Part shown: one piece after another, positions 1 to 10,527 of the stretch
Numbering within the stretch: the first letter of the stretch is position 1
Layout: every line of letters starts with the position of its first letter
Assembly: GCF_029227915.1 (NCBI RefSeq)
Contig: NC_079875.1
Location: forward strand, 29,202,001-29,266,000
From: Hydractinia symbiolongicarpus
Taxonomy: Eukaryota > Cnidaria > Hydrozoa > Anthoathecata > Hydractiniidae
DNA length: 64,000 bases
Direction: 5' to 3'
The notes under the pieces: generated by a model
Database searches by the model: none
What the model saw: only the letters and a program-made list of their open reading frames with translations
What the model was told of the DNA's origin: nothing
Translations under genes and position numbers: made by a program

Positions 1-1917
1 CCCAGAAGCAGCTACCACAGTCTTTCTAATTCATTTTTCTCACGTTAATTCAGTAAAAATCTGTTGACCTAAAATTTAATTTGCCTATACCTGCTTTGTA
101 CACCATCAATAATTGCAGAGAATTGTTATGGATTAGGATTTGTAAATTTCTGTAGCTGAAGCTCTGTATATATTCGGTTGATTAATGAGCTCCATAGTGT
201 TTTAACAAAGACAATATATATTTAGGAAGAAAAATTGTTGCCTGTGAAAGTACTGAATAGGCGTTATGTTCAGCTTTTTGTTAATATTGTATGAGAATGT
301 GAATAAAATGTGTATAAAACAGGTTTTTTACCAATCCTGAAACAACTAAAGTATACCTTAAGGTATACCTTTTGAGCTTGGTTTTATAAATCGTGATATT
401 TTTGGCAATAGTAAATGGAGGTTTTTTTATTCATACATTACTAAAAAGCATTTTTAAACACCTATATAATGGTATAAATATAATGTAAAGCTTTTCAAAG
501 AATTGTGAAAGATGTATGTAAAACGATTTATTGTTCTTCACAAAGTCCCAGTTTTTTATTTATTTTACTTTTTTCAAAAATGCTATTTTTTAAGCTAAAC
601 TCTATATATAGAGAACATCTTAAGGATACAAATTTATCGTGGAAGAAATTCTTGCAGATAACCACATTTTCTTCCACGAATAATTAGTGAGGTACAAATT
701 ATTTGCTGAAAAAAATGTGGTAGACAGTTTATTTTTTAGCAAAACAAAGTATGGAAACCAATGAAATGACAACAAAGTTATAAAGTTATTGTCTAAATTA
801 CTAATATGTATATTAAAATTCAAATATCTGAAATAATATTGAACTCCGACACCAAATTACGCTTGCTACAGTATAAAATATGTGTTCAGTTTACGACACC
901 TAATTTATTTCTTTTTTTTCTCATAGAATCCCAGTTTTCAATTATCAATCTTAATGGCTTGTAGACAGGTTAGGCTTAGATCAGTGATGAAATGCTCTAC
1001 ATGCTGTAATTATATATATGACTGATTTTAATTTTTTGATACCACTACCCGGTTTTATAAAAATGTAAAATGTGAATACCGTTTGATTGGCGGAAGTGTT
1101 ATTGTACAACGTATTTTATCAATATCGATAAAAGGAAAATTTTTTTTTGATTTATTGAAAAAAAATAGATTTTTAGGAAGTTATCAGAACCGTGAAAATC
1201 TTAATTCGAAAATAATCCCAACTATTATTCACAAATCACTCTCAAATTCATGATATTGCTATTACTAATATTTTTATTCCGATTGATATATCGCCTGAAA
1301 GATCGTAAATTAGGGGATATTTTATTGAAAAAGATTTTTACTGCTTTCCTTTATGCGGCCTATAGCCTTCTCTTGAGACACTGATTATTGAGAAACATTT
1401 TACATAATTTTAAACTACTGCTGTTTTTGGTAAAATCAGAGTGAAATCTCCACGGTATATACATTTTTTTATCAGAATCCAGTTTATAGGAATGTTGAAT
1501 CTGAAATTTTGCCAAGAATTTTTTTTAAAGATTATAAGAACAAAATCAAGCAAATTTACATTTACTACTAAGAAAAATTTTCTTTTTACAGTAGCTGCCG
1601 CTTAACTCGATTTTGGGCTATTTAAACTTTTTTTGATTTCCTAAGGGTTTTGCTTATCAAACTCTTTGTAATTACGCCGGATAACCCGAATACAGTTTAA
1701 CTCAATCTATATTTTTTGTCTCCTAATAACTCGATAACTACAAAAAATAATGTAAAAATAAAGCAAAAAGCACAATTTACTGCTTTTAAAACAACTAAAA
1801 AACACATTGTTCGTTCTTCTTTAAGATTGTCTTGTGCACTCTATCTCCAATGAAATAAAATTTAATAAGATTAAACTTTTTGGGCATAGTCTTAATATGA
1901 GTATTTTAATATTGTAG
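1..1917. other. No gene recognised; AT-rich flank
   Basis: I see no convincing coding exon here. Short open frames have no recognisable motifs. The stretch is presumably 5' flank or introns of gene A, whose first recognisable exon starts at 1918 with an acceptor-like TTGTAG before it. Upstream exons of gene A may lie here unrecognised or outside the window. Confidence 0.4.
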
Positions 1918-2026
1918 GGTCGCAGAAAGAGAGCCAAAATCGATCATAATGAAGTGGCAGTGACTCATGTAACGAAAGGTGTAGATCAGGACGGGCTGAG
2001 AAAATATTACATAAATAAAGAAATAG
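1918..2026 (+). CDS. Gene A, exon upstream of the SET core (KMT5A-like)
   Basis: This 109-base exon lies between an ag acceptor and a gtatgc donor. It reads GRRKRAKIDHNEV, then GVDQDGLRKYYINKEIG, and ends one base into a glycine codon. In KMT5A-like SET proteins this segment comes just before the GFGVYA strand that opens the SET domain, and the next exon supplies exactly that. An exon of identical length and similar sequence (KRTKRLKIDHDEV) occurs on the minus strand at 39222-39330 in gene B. What is seen: the frame, the splice signals and the paralogue match. What is inferred: membership of one gene with the downstream exons. The true start codon is not located. Confidence 0.75.
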
Positions 2027-3410
2027 GTATGCTGAGTATTACAAAAAACCACACATTCTTAAATGCCAAAAACAATTATCTTATGCGTACAAATTAGTTG
2101 AGGAATAAATTTTTGCGAACCATATTTGTATTAATAATATAACCTTTATTTTTGGGAGATAGAATTTTCAAGCAATTAGTAAAAGATGTATTTTAAAGTT
2201 AGCAGAAGCAAAATACAATGGAATACAATATCTCGGCGGACGAAAAATTTAGGGAAGAAAAATTATCCAGCAATTTTAAGAAATTTTGCAAAATATTCTC
2301 CCCATTATTTTTCCCCTTTTTAGAACACGTGACCTCTTTGTCCTTAATTGCAAAGTGAAATAAACCTAAATGGGGCAACAACAAAAGTACAATAAAATTT
2401 CAGAATTTGGGTGGTTTTTAAAGTTTTCGGGGCATTTAATTTCGTGGATGATGAACACGTGTTTTCGCTGTGCTTAATTTGACAAGTTCAATAAAAATTA
2501 CGTAATTTGAAAAATATAATTCTAAGTCAATTCAAATGCTTAATAACATATCCTTTAACCTCATGAACACTGCAGTTTGCGCACAGTTGTAACTGTTTAT
2601 ACAAATTTTGTCCTTAATAGAATGATTGTGAGATACTATTGAAACGACGCCCTTTATAAGTGCAAATTAATCCTTTAGAGTGCAATTTATGAAATTGAGC
2701 TTCTTATGAAGCGCTAAAGCAGTAAAGAGTTAGTATGTTTTCAATCGTGAAAATTTACTTTTTTTATTGTTAAGACATATTTTCTATGGTTACTTGATTT
2801 ATTTTTTCAGCTATTGTGCTGCTTGCAAATCATAATCGCGAATTTTTTCCTTCATTATAATGTGAAATCTTCACTAGATGATTTTTATGACGATCGTCAT
2901 AAATACTGGAATTTGATTGGTTTGGTCGCGTTTGTCGTCATGACAAAAAGTTGAATTGGTTTCTACTTTTTGTCGCAAAAATCGTCGCAAATATCACCCA
3001 GTGGAGACATATCTTTTGAATCATTCTATTAGCAGTTCAGTGTCTGCGCGAGGGCCACCTATAGTTTTGACCGAGGGAAATTTTGAAAATCATCACCTCT
3101 TAATTGCCGGAAAATGCCTTAAAATTAGATAAAATTGGTGTGTTTTAAAGATATTATGAAATAATATAGTTATTTTTTATGTTCCTTTATAAAAAAACGT
3201 GTTTTAAAAAATGCCCCTGCGACACTGGATTTAACGTGGCATAGAGGACATTTATTACCCTGTTTTCTTTTATTTCGTTCGCTTTTATAAACTACTAATT
3301 AAAAATTAATCGCAAATTGCACTCTGTTTAGCAAATGTAGTTTTGCTTTACTACCAGGCAGCAAGTTCGCAATGTACAAAGTAGCTAATTAAGTTAAAAT
3401 AATTTTTTAG

Positions 3411-3561
3411 GTTTCGGAGTTTACGCAGAAAAGAATTTTACGAAGGGGGAGTTCTTATTGGAGTATCCTGGAGAACTTATTAGCGCCGAGGAAGGAGAAA
3501 AAAGGCAGCAACGCTATAACGCTAAATTTGGTTCATTCTTGTTTTTTTTCAACAAATGTTG
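3411..3561 (+). CDS. Gene A, SET domain exon 2 (N-terminal half of SET)
   Basis: The exon runs from a tttttag acceptor to a gtaagt donor, 151 bases, entering at phase 1 and leaving at phase 2. It encodes GFGVYAEKNFTKGEFLLEYPG followed by ELISAEEG and GSFLFFFNKC. This is the start of a SET domain, with the S-adenosylmethionine-contacting GxGV turn and the EYPGEL strand typical of KMT5A-type lysine methyltransferases. The split TG codon is completed by T from the next exon to give Cys before IDGT. By family the product would be a nuclear histone or protein lysine N-methyltransferase. Substrate and activity are not knowable from sequence. Confidence 0.85.
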
Positions 3562-3766
3562 GTAAGTATTAGCCAGATATACCTTATCGGTAAAAAAAGT
3601 CAGTAAGAATTTTTCGGTCGGCAAAAATGTTGTTTACTTGCACAAAATTTAGTCACTTTTTGCCGACTTTTTTTTCGTTAAACTAGAATTTGGAAAAATT
3701 TTCATGCGAGAACAATAGATGTACATCATTCTCTCGTTTCTACTCTCACATTTTTTTTGATTATAG

Positions 3767-3968
3767 TATTGACGGAACCTTCTCAGAGCGGTTAGGTAAA
3801 TACGTCAACGATAGCGCAGTGGCGTTTTGTAATTCTAAAATGCGCCCTATAGAAGTTAACGGCAGAGTCCATTTCTGTCTGTTCGTTCTTGTTAACGAAA
3901 TAGTGGCCGGAACCGAATTAAGATATTCCTATGGTGACAGCAATCTTCCTTGGAGAACAGTTAGTTAG
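3767..3968 (+). CDS. Gene A, SET domain exon 3 (catalytic C-terminal half)
   Basis: The exon begins after gattatag and encodes CIDGTFSERLGKYVNDSAV, HFCLFVLVNEI, then ELRYSYGDSNLPWR. These match the SET pseudoknot: the NH/ND motif (here YVNDS) and the ELxYxYGD motif with the catalytic-region tyrosines. LPWR is the usual end of KMT5A-like relatives. Two endings are possible. Translation can stop at TAG 3966-3968, giving a short protein. Alternatively a gttagt donor at 3960 leaves a 193-base exon that splices at phase 0 to 4039. The second is favoured because gene B has the same 193-base exon followed by the same 48-base exon. Confidence 0.85.
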
Positions 3969-4038
3969 TTAATTAGTTATAAAGAAAGAAACAACAAATT
4001 ATAACATTTTTGTAATATTCTTATGAAATTCATCTTAG

Positions 4039-4086
4039 AATAAAAACACCAAGATGCCTATTACGATTGCACCAAAAGTCTCTACG
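4039..4086 (+). CDS. Gene A, 48-base linker exon
   Basis: A 16-codon phase-0 exon lies between catcttag and gtaagt and reads NKNTKMPITIAPKVST. It carries no domain. Its support is positional: gene B has an exon of exactly 48 bases, also phase 0, directly after its SET exons (DKRTRNPYVLPLKALN, 38315-38362). The acceptor's pyrimidine tract is weak, so the assignment rests mainly on the paralogue. Confidence 0.6.
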
Positions 4087-4881
4087 GTAAGTTAAAATGC
4101 TTTAGTCTTGTCCTGTATGTTCTTTACCCCGTAAAAAAAGTCATGACAATACGCCCATGTTACATGTAGTAAGTAAGTGCGTTCTAAAAGTGTTTCTTTC
4201 ACAATTATCATTAATGTCCGAAACTATGAAAATTTTACTTTCTTTTTACTTCAAAGAAGTGCTTCTTGTGTACACTTACATCTGCAACAGTCAAGGGAAG
4301 ATTTTTTTAAACAAACAAAACAAGTTTATAAATAAAATTAAAATATTGCGTACTTCTTTTTCTAATTTTTCAATTGTTGTACGTTCTCTATTGTTGTTTG
4401 TTGTGTAATAAAAGGGTTGGTGTGATGATTTTCACAGTAGTAAAATATTGTGTGAGGTCTGGGAAGTGTAGAAACAAAAACATGGCTGTCAAATGACAAG
4501 ACTATAAATTTGCCATTATTAGACTTCATCGCATATGCTTGTTTTGACGTTCGAAGCACCTGAAACGCAAAATGTCTTAAAGCAAACAAAAATTTAAAAC
4601 AGGCTGTATAGTTTTATAGTTTCATACTCCTACCCGTCTGACAGAAATTTTCTCCCTTTCTTGGCCAAAGTTTCACAGTTTTCGCAGCCAATTTACAAAC
4701 ATCTTGAAAGGTGTTATGTCTACTTACTAAAACATCGGCAACTTTTAAAACTATATTGTACAATATTATTTTCATTGTCACACACTATATTGAGATTGAT
4801 TACTTTATAAGTAAAAAATAGGGAGGGTTGAGTCGGGAGCGTGGTCCAGAGAAACGAAGGGAAAATAAAAAAAAAGTCTTT

Positions 4882-4916
4882 TACGAAAAGTCCTTTTATG
4901 TAAAGGACTTTTCGTA
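4882..4916. repeat. Hairpin, about 15-bp stem
   Basis: TACGAAAAGTCCTTT is followed after a few bases by its near-perfect reverse complement AAAGGACTTTTCGTA. It lies in the gene A intron. Function is unknown; it may be the remains of a small inverted-repeat element. Confidence 0.7.
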
Positions 4917-5463
4917 GGACTTTTATGGCAGAAATTCTTTTTGGGCTGACTTCTTATAATTCGAATTTAATTTATTTGGAACATTCCGTTATCGAATTCA
5001 CGAAGTTGTAAAATCTACTTTACTGAGCGCTTAAAAATTTGATTTAAATTTTAAAGAGGGCGTTTAAAGGCAGATTTTCTTTGCGCATCGGTTCGACTTT
5101 GAGTTCGCACCGTCTTGTTAATGTAACCCCCTTGATTTCAATAGCTGTGCGTTGGCCCTGAATTCAAATGAATAAAGAGTCTAATGTATAGTGGTTGAGC
5201 CAAGAACTTCTAACCTGTATAAACGTCGCAAAGAAAATGTGTGTGATACACCATTCAATACAATGTATATGTATATTTCATTTAGGTTATACAAGATATG
5301 CAAAGTATATATTATTCGGTACGCCATTGCGGGTTTTAGTGTTTATTTCTTTGTTTTCCATCTCTTGCAAGCGTTTTACTGTCATACAGCTGTCAGTTAC
5401 CTTCCTGAAAAATAAGACCTAACGTTTTATTGGTTTATATTCTTTGAAAATTAGTGGCTGTTT

Positions 5464-6026
5464 CTATGAAAGGCGAGACGGGACGATTCCCTGGACGATT
5501 TTGTCCCGCCTGTGCATGGAAAAGAGTGGGCCGGGGACGAACAAGCGCCAAATTCAAAAAATAAAAAAAAATTATATGTACTTAAAACTTATAAGATTAC
5601 ATTAAAATAAATTTTATAAAGTAGTATAATGAACAATGCAAGTTACGATAACAAACATTTTTCGTTTATGTGTTAATTTTTGTTGTAACTCTAAAGATCA
5701 GAACCTTTTGGGCCATGATCATTATTTATCTATAACAAAAAATTGCAATAATTTAAACATTTAAACTCTTACTTATTCAGTGTACAAAATGATTGTTGAA
5801 TTGTTGTCTGATTGCGAAAATCCTAGGTCAGTATGGAAAAAAAAGTGCCGACTAAGGTGGGATCCAGCCTAGCTCAAGCAGGATCCCGGTGAGCCGTGAC
5901 AGAACGAAATTGTCCTAGGACAAAAATTTTCCATAAACACAAAGTGATTTTTAGTTTAATTATTAATGAGAGCGGGATCTGGCCAAACGTACCGTCCCGG
6001 CAATCTTTCCTTCCCGCCTTTCATAT
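5464..6026. mobile_element. Candidate MITE with TATGAAAGGCG terminal inverted repeats
   Basis: The left end reads TATGAAAGGCGAGACGGGAC. The right end, read on the other strand, reads TATGAAAGGCGGGAAGG. The inside is non-coding, more GC-rich than the surroundings near both ends, and contains a second inverted pair, GGGATCC and GGATCCC, around 5860-5887. This arrangement fits a non-autonomous DNA transposon. Flanking target-site duplication is unclear, so the limits are approximate. Confidence 0.5.
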
Positions 6027-6401
6027 TAACAGTTCCTTACATTCTCAAAAATCAATATATCATAACTATAAAACTAGCCAAGATCAGCACAGAGAATTAG
6101 AAGAGACACGCGATTAACCGCGAAATATTTTCCGCGAAAAATCTAGTAGAATCGCAAAAATTTTCCCGCAAAAAATTTAATTTTGTAGATTCGTGGAAGT
6201 TATTTCCCGCAAGCTACTGAAATTTTGCGGTAAACTGAAGCACAAAAGCGAACTCTTTCCTCCCTTAAGGTTAATCTAGAATAAAGAAAAACGCTGCCTT
6301 GAAATAAATCATCAAACCAAAACAACTGTTTATTTATTTCTCGAATGTACTTTAGTCACATCCACTTGTAATTAGCGAAATATTATTTTTCTTTTTCTCA
6401 G

Positions 6402-7508
6402 GTTTCAGAGAAGTTTAATTCAGAGATGGGACATAAAAAACTGGTAATTTATTTAGTTCTTGAATGTACTTTAGTCATATCCACTTGTAATTAGCGAAAT
6501 ATCATTTTTTTCCCTCAGATTTCAGAGAAGTTTAATTCAGAGATGGGACATGAAAAACTGGTAATTTATTAGGTTCTCGAATGTACTTTAGTCATATCCA
6601 CTTGTAATTAGCGAAACATCTTTTTTTTTTCTCAGGTTTCAGAGAAGTTTAATTCAGAGATGGGACATGAAAAACTGGTAATTTATTTAGTTCTCGAATG
6701 TACTTTAGTCATATCCACTTGTAATTAGCGAAATATCATTTTTTCCCTCAGGTTTGAGAGAAGTTTAATTCAGAGATGGGACATGAAAAACTGGTAATTT
6801 ATTAGGTTCTCGAATGTACTTTAGTCATATCCACTTGTAATTAGCGAAACATCTTTTTTTTTTTTCTCAGGTTTCAGAGAAGTTAAATTCAGAGATGGGA
6901 CATGAAAAACTGGTAATTTTTTAGGTTCTCGAATGTACTTTAGTCACATCCACTTGTAATTAGCGAAATATCATTTTTTTCCCCTCAGGTTTCAGGGAAG
7001 TTTAATTCAGAGATGGGACATGAAAAACTGGTAATTTATTAGGTTCTCGAATGTACTTTAGTCATATCCACTTGTAATTAGCGAAATATCTTTTTTTTTT
7101 CTCAGGTTTCAGAGAAGTTTAATTCAGAGATGGGACATAAAAAACTGGTAATTTATTTAGTTCTCGAATGTACTTTAGTCATATCCACTTGTAATTAGCG
7201 AAATATGATTTTTCTTTTTCTCAGGTTTCAGGGAAGTTTAATTCAGAGATGGGACATGAAAAACTGGCAATTTTTTAGGTTCTCGAATGTACTTTAGTCA
7301 CATCCACTTGTAATTAGCGAAATATCATTTTTTTTTCTCAGGTTTCAGAGAAGTTTAATTCAGAGATGGGACATGAAAAACTGGTAATTTATTTAGTTCT
7401 TGAATTTATTTAAATAATACCCACTTGTATTAGCGGAATAGTTGAAATCAGTTTTCTTTTTCTCAGGTTTCAGAGAAGGCTAATTCAGAAATGGGACATA
7501 AGAAAATG
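6402..7508 (+). CDS. Gene A, ten tandem 42-base micro-exons encoding a 14-aa repeat
   Basis: Ten near-identical units of 116-125 bases repeat head to tail. Each holds a pyrimidine-rich acceptor ending in cag, a 42-base segment reading VSEKFNSEMGHEKL or close variants, and a gtaattt donor. The exons start at 6402, 6519, 6636, 6752, 6871, 6989, 7106, 7225, 7342 and 7467. All are 14 codons and phase 0, so any subset can be joined without breaking the frame. Introns are about 75-83 bases. Exceptions: copy 4 has TGA in place of the second codon, and copy 8 has a gc instead of gt donor. Copies vary at single residues (GHKKL/GHEKL, SGK/SEK, AN for FN in the last). The repeat peptide is charged and hydrophilic and matches no domain I know. 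Reading this as exons is an inference from splice signals and frame; the alternative is a satellite that mimics them. Confidence 0.75.
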
Positions 7509-7711
7509 GTAATTTATTTAGTTCTGGAATGTATTAAAAATTTCTAGTTTTTTCTTAGCCCACCCGCGTATAAGTCTACCCAAACTTATGTTTTTTAAAA
7601 TTTATCATGATAAGCCCAAGGCTAATATCTAGAACAACACGGCAACATCTATGTCATCTTAGCGCATCTGGATGCCTTTTTAGCCCATAATTAGTAACTT
7701 TTTTTTCTCAG

Positions 7712-9758
7712 ATGGTCGTTGAAGGAGATTTATTCAGTGAAAAGTTGGTAGGCAATGTTTTAAAGATTTCAGTACGAGCACAAATTGTTTATACATTCAT
7801 ACCTTAAATTTTATTTGGCTTATCTCTATTTTAATAATACCTGTTTTCTGTCTGCCACTCCGAGTGATGTCGTGCTAAAAACGCACAATCCTACAACGGC
7901 AGACTAATGATCTCTATAATAATAGCTGCATTATGCCTGTGTGCGTGCAAGAAAAATGTCGAACTTGTTATAAATTTTATAACTTCACCCTGTTCTATTG
8001 TGCCATATAGAAAATGTCGGGAGACTGCTAGGACAGTGTTATGACAAAGTTACAATTTCATTTTGGAACCTTCATGAGAACCTATTCCGCGAATTAGAAA
8101 CTGATAGCTTTATCCTGTTTTTATTTCAACCGCTGGAAAGTTCTTTTTTAACCCTATTTGAGCCGGGCCGTGCTCTGTTTTTATAGTTACTAAAATCGGA
8201 GTTTATTTCGTGAAGTTTGGTTGAGCTTCACCATTTACAATTTTGGCTGAAGCTTATATCCTTTTTATGTTTTTAACTGAAAAATCTTTAAAAGCATAAG
8301 AAAACTGTCAAATTGAGCTTTTTAAAGCTATTCACAACTTCTCTTTCACTACCGCAGAGAGTAGCTAATTTCATAACTTCATGCAACGATGCACGGAATA
8401 CCGATGCGAGAAATATATACAACTGGCAAAAGTTTGTTCCTCAGGTGAATCCGTGGATTTTTTCACGGAATAATTTTTAATATAATAACAATTCGTGTCC
8501 ATAAAAAAGAAACTAGCTGTTTATACAATTTTTATGATAAACACCGACTTTGGGAGTTTTTAATGAATCAGGAGATTCTAACACCTAACATCTAAAGCTT
8601 CATCGTACAAAACAAATTTCCTGGTTCTAATAGAAAAAAGTGAAGTGAAAAGTGTATACTCATATTTAAGAAATAATTAACGAGGTTGGTTGATATCGCA
8701 TTAAAAACACGTCATAATATACTTTTCATTTTAGTTTTTCGATAGTGATGACGAAGTGGACATGAACATCACGAGGCAGCTTGTTTCCAGCTTTGTTGAA
8801 AATAAGGTATATTTTTTTTATTTTTTTGTATTTTTAACTTGTTTGGTTGGTCTTAAGGTTTTATGAGGCATGATGTCACCTAAAACTTACTTTGTTTTTT
8901 ATAAAGTTCAAAAATCTTTGGAAAATTTTATGTTTACTCACGTTTTTGCACGGTAAATGTGCCATTGTCTAAAAAGATTTCGAGAATTTGGAGACTTTTT
9001 CTGAAGTAATTCTTATCTACACGCTTGTTTTTTAAAAGAAATATACTTTATAAGAAACTGCATGGTGGCCTTAAAAAATTAAGAAATATCAGAGCAACGG
9101 AACAGGCACCATTGTAGATAGGCAAAATAGGCATACATTAATCTTTTCTTCTATTTTACTCCGTTAAAGTTAAAAAACTTGTTAAGAAACGTTTATTAGT
9201 TGGCCATTTCTTGGTTTTTTATAAAAAAAACGCATAACTTTGAAAAAGCTTTCCAATTATGTAATTGGTTATTATAATTACCATTGTAGTGCTTGTTTAA
9301 AAAAGTCAAATAAATTATTTTTTTTCAGAATGAACCAGCTAAATGTCAAGATTTTGCAACACGGGTCACTACGCCAAATGTTAACGTAAACACACACGAA
9401 TCCTTGTATTTGTTAAATAAACGACAAGCCATATAACATTAATAATGATTGATTTATTATAGAACTCTGTCGAGAATTCAACTGAAGAAGAGGATGAGGA
9501 AGAATATGAAATTTTGCGGAAGGTATTTAAAATTTTTGTGGATTTTTGATTTCTAGAGTAAAAATTAAAAATTAAAGTCATTAGGGTGAATCAATGATCT
9601 CTTTGAAAACAAATTTTTGCAAGTGTTTAATTTCATGAACAAACGTTTTTTGTTTAAAAAATGTTTTGCAAACATGTGGTCCTTAATTCGACTTCTACTC
9701 TGTTTTTTAGAAACCAACACTAAAAGACATTATAAAAGTTTGTTGTGCACCCGTTCAG
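7712..9758 (+). CDS. Gene A, five short phase-0 exons (acidic linker, first part)
   Basis: Exons at 7712-7747 (MVVEGDLFSEKL), 8735-8806 (FFDSDDEVDMN, ending SFVENK), 9329-9385 (NEPAKCQDFATRVTTPNVN), 9463-9522 (NSVENSTEEEDEEEYEILRK) and 9711-9758 (KPTLKDIIKVCCAPVQ). Each has ag before and gt after, and each length is a multiple of three, so the frame runs through. The first resembles the end of the 14-residue repeat (SEKL) and may be a diverged unit. The segment is Glu/Asp-rich and probably disordered. No enzymatic domain is seen. A MITE sits in the intron after the last exon. Confidence 0.65.
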
Positions 9759-9813
9759 GTGAATGCCATTATTTTAGAGTGTAAAACGTGTGCGTATAGC
9801 TACTACAGTTTTA

Positions 9814-10329
9814 ATATACCTTATTACTTAAAATTAACGAATCAGAAAATTAGCAACTTAGAAAAATAACGTACATGATATAAGCGCGGTTTGCCGAATT
9901 TTGGAAGCATAAAATTAACGCGATTTTCCAGAAAATACGTTGCGTGTGCATTAAATTAACATAGTTTGGAGGAAATGTATTAAAACAAATTTTGTTTGAA
10001 AATCTTCTTCCTTTTCTTTTTAAAAAAAGGGCTATATTCAACTACGACACCACTCCAAGCATCTTCTACCTTCCAGCCATTCAATACTGTTTGACGTCCA
10101 GCTTCTTTGTGCTAAATCTCTTTCATGAATTTGACATGGATCAGCTTGAGGGTTAAAATTTTTTTTTACAATTTTTGCACGAAACAAAGTTCATGAAACT
10201 AACACGGTCACAAAATTAATGTATCACTTAATTAACGCGAATACGAAATTAATGCGTCGCAAAATTAACGCGGTTGAGGGCCAAACAGCGTTAAATCCTG
10301 ATTCGTTAATTTTCTGCAATCAGGTATAT
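9814..10329. mobile_element. MITE with about 30-bp terminal inverted repeats in a gene A intron
   Basis: The left end ATATACCTTATTACTTAAAA leads into TTAACGAATCAG. The right end, read on the reverse strand, is ATATACCTGATTGCAGAAAA leading into TTAACGAATCAG. The outermost TA on both sides would fit a TA target duplication, as in Tc1/mariner-type MITEs. The interior has repeated AAATTAACGCG-type words on both arms. No transposase is encoded. Confidence 0.75.
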
Positions 10330-10527
10330 GTCAGATAACTTTGGTGGTGAAAAACATTTCCCGATTGTTCTTTGCAATATTAAAGTTTTAATGTTACGTT
10401 TTGTTTTTAAAATCGTCAAGTAATATTTGATAATTTCAAAAAATTACATTCATTAGCTTGAAAAAAAGCTGCGGTACATCAAAGAAATTTGGAAAATGCG
10501 TGTATCATGATTTTTTTCTCACTTTAG

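Larger units (their letters stand above)
4087..6401 (+). other. Long intron of gene A with hairpin and MITE
   Basis: No further coding exon is recognised between the 48-base exon and the first micro-exon. The stretch holds a perfect-stem hairpin near 4882-4916 and a candidate inverted-repeat element at 5464-6026. It also has a run of CGCGAAA/GCGAAAA-type short repeats around 6110-6230. In gene B the corresponding position holds a kinase exon; I could not find a kinase here. Confidence 0.5.

Noticed and set aside
6340-7520. Direct repeats of about 117 bases read as a CRISPR or plain satellite
   Set aside because: Units are contiguous without unique spacers, the genome is eukaryotic, and each unit has acceptor, 42-base open segment and donor in constant phase, which fits exons better.
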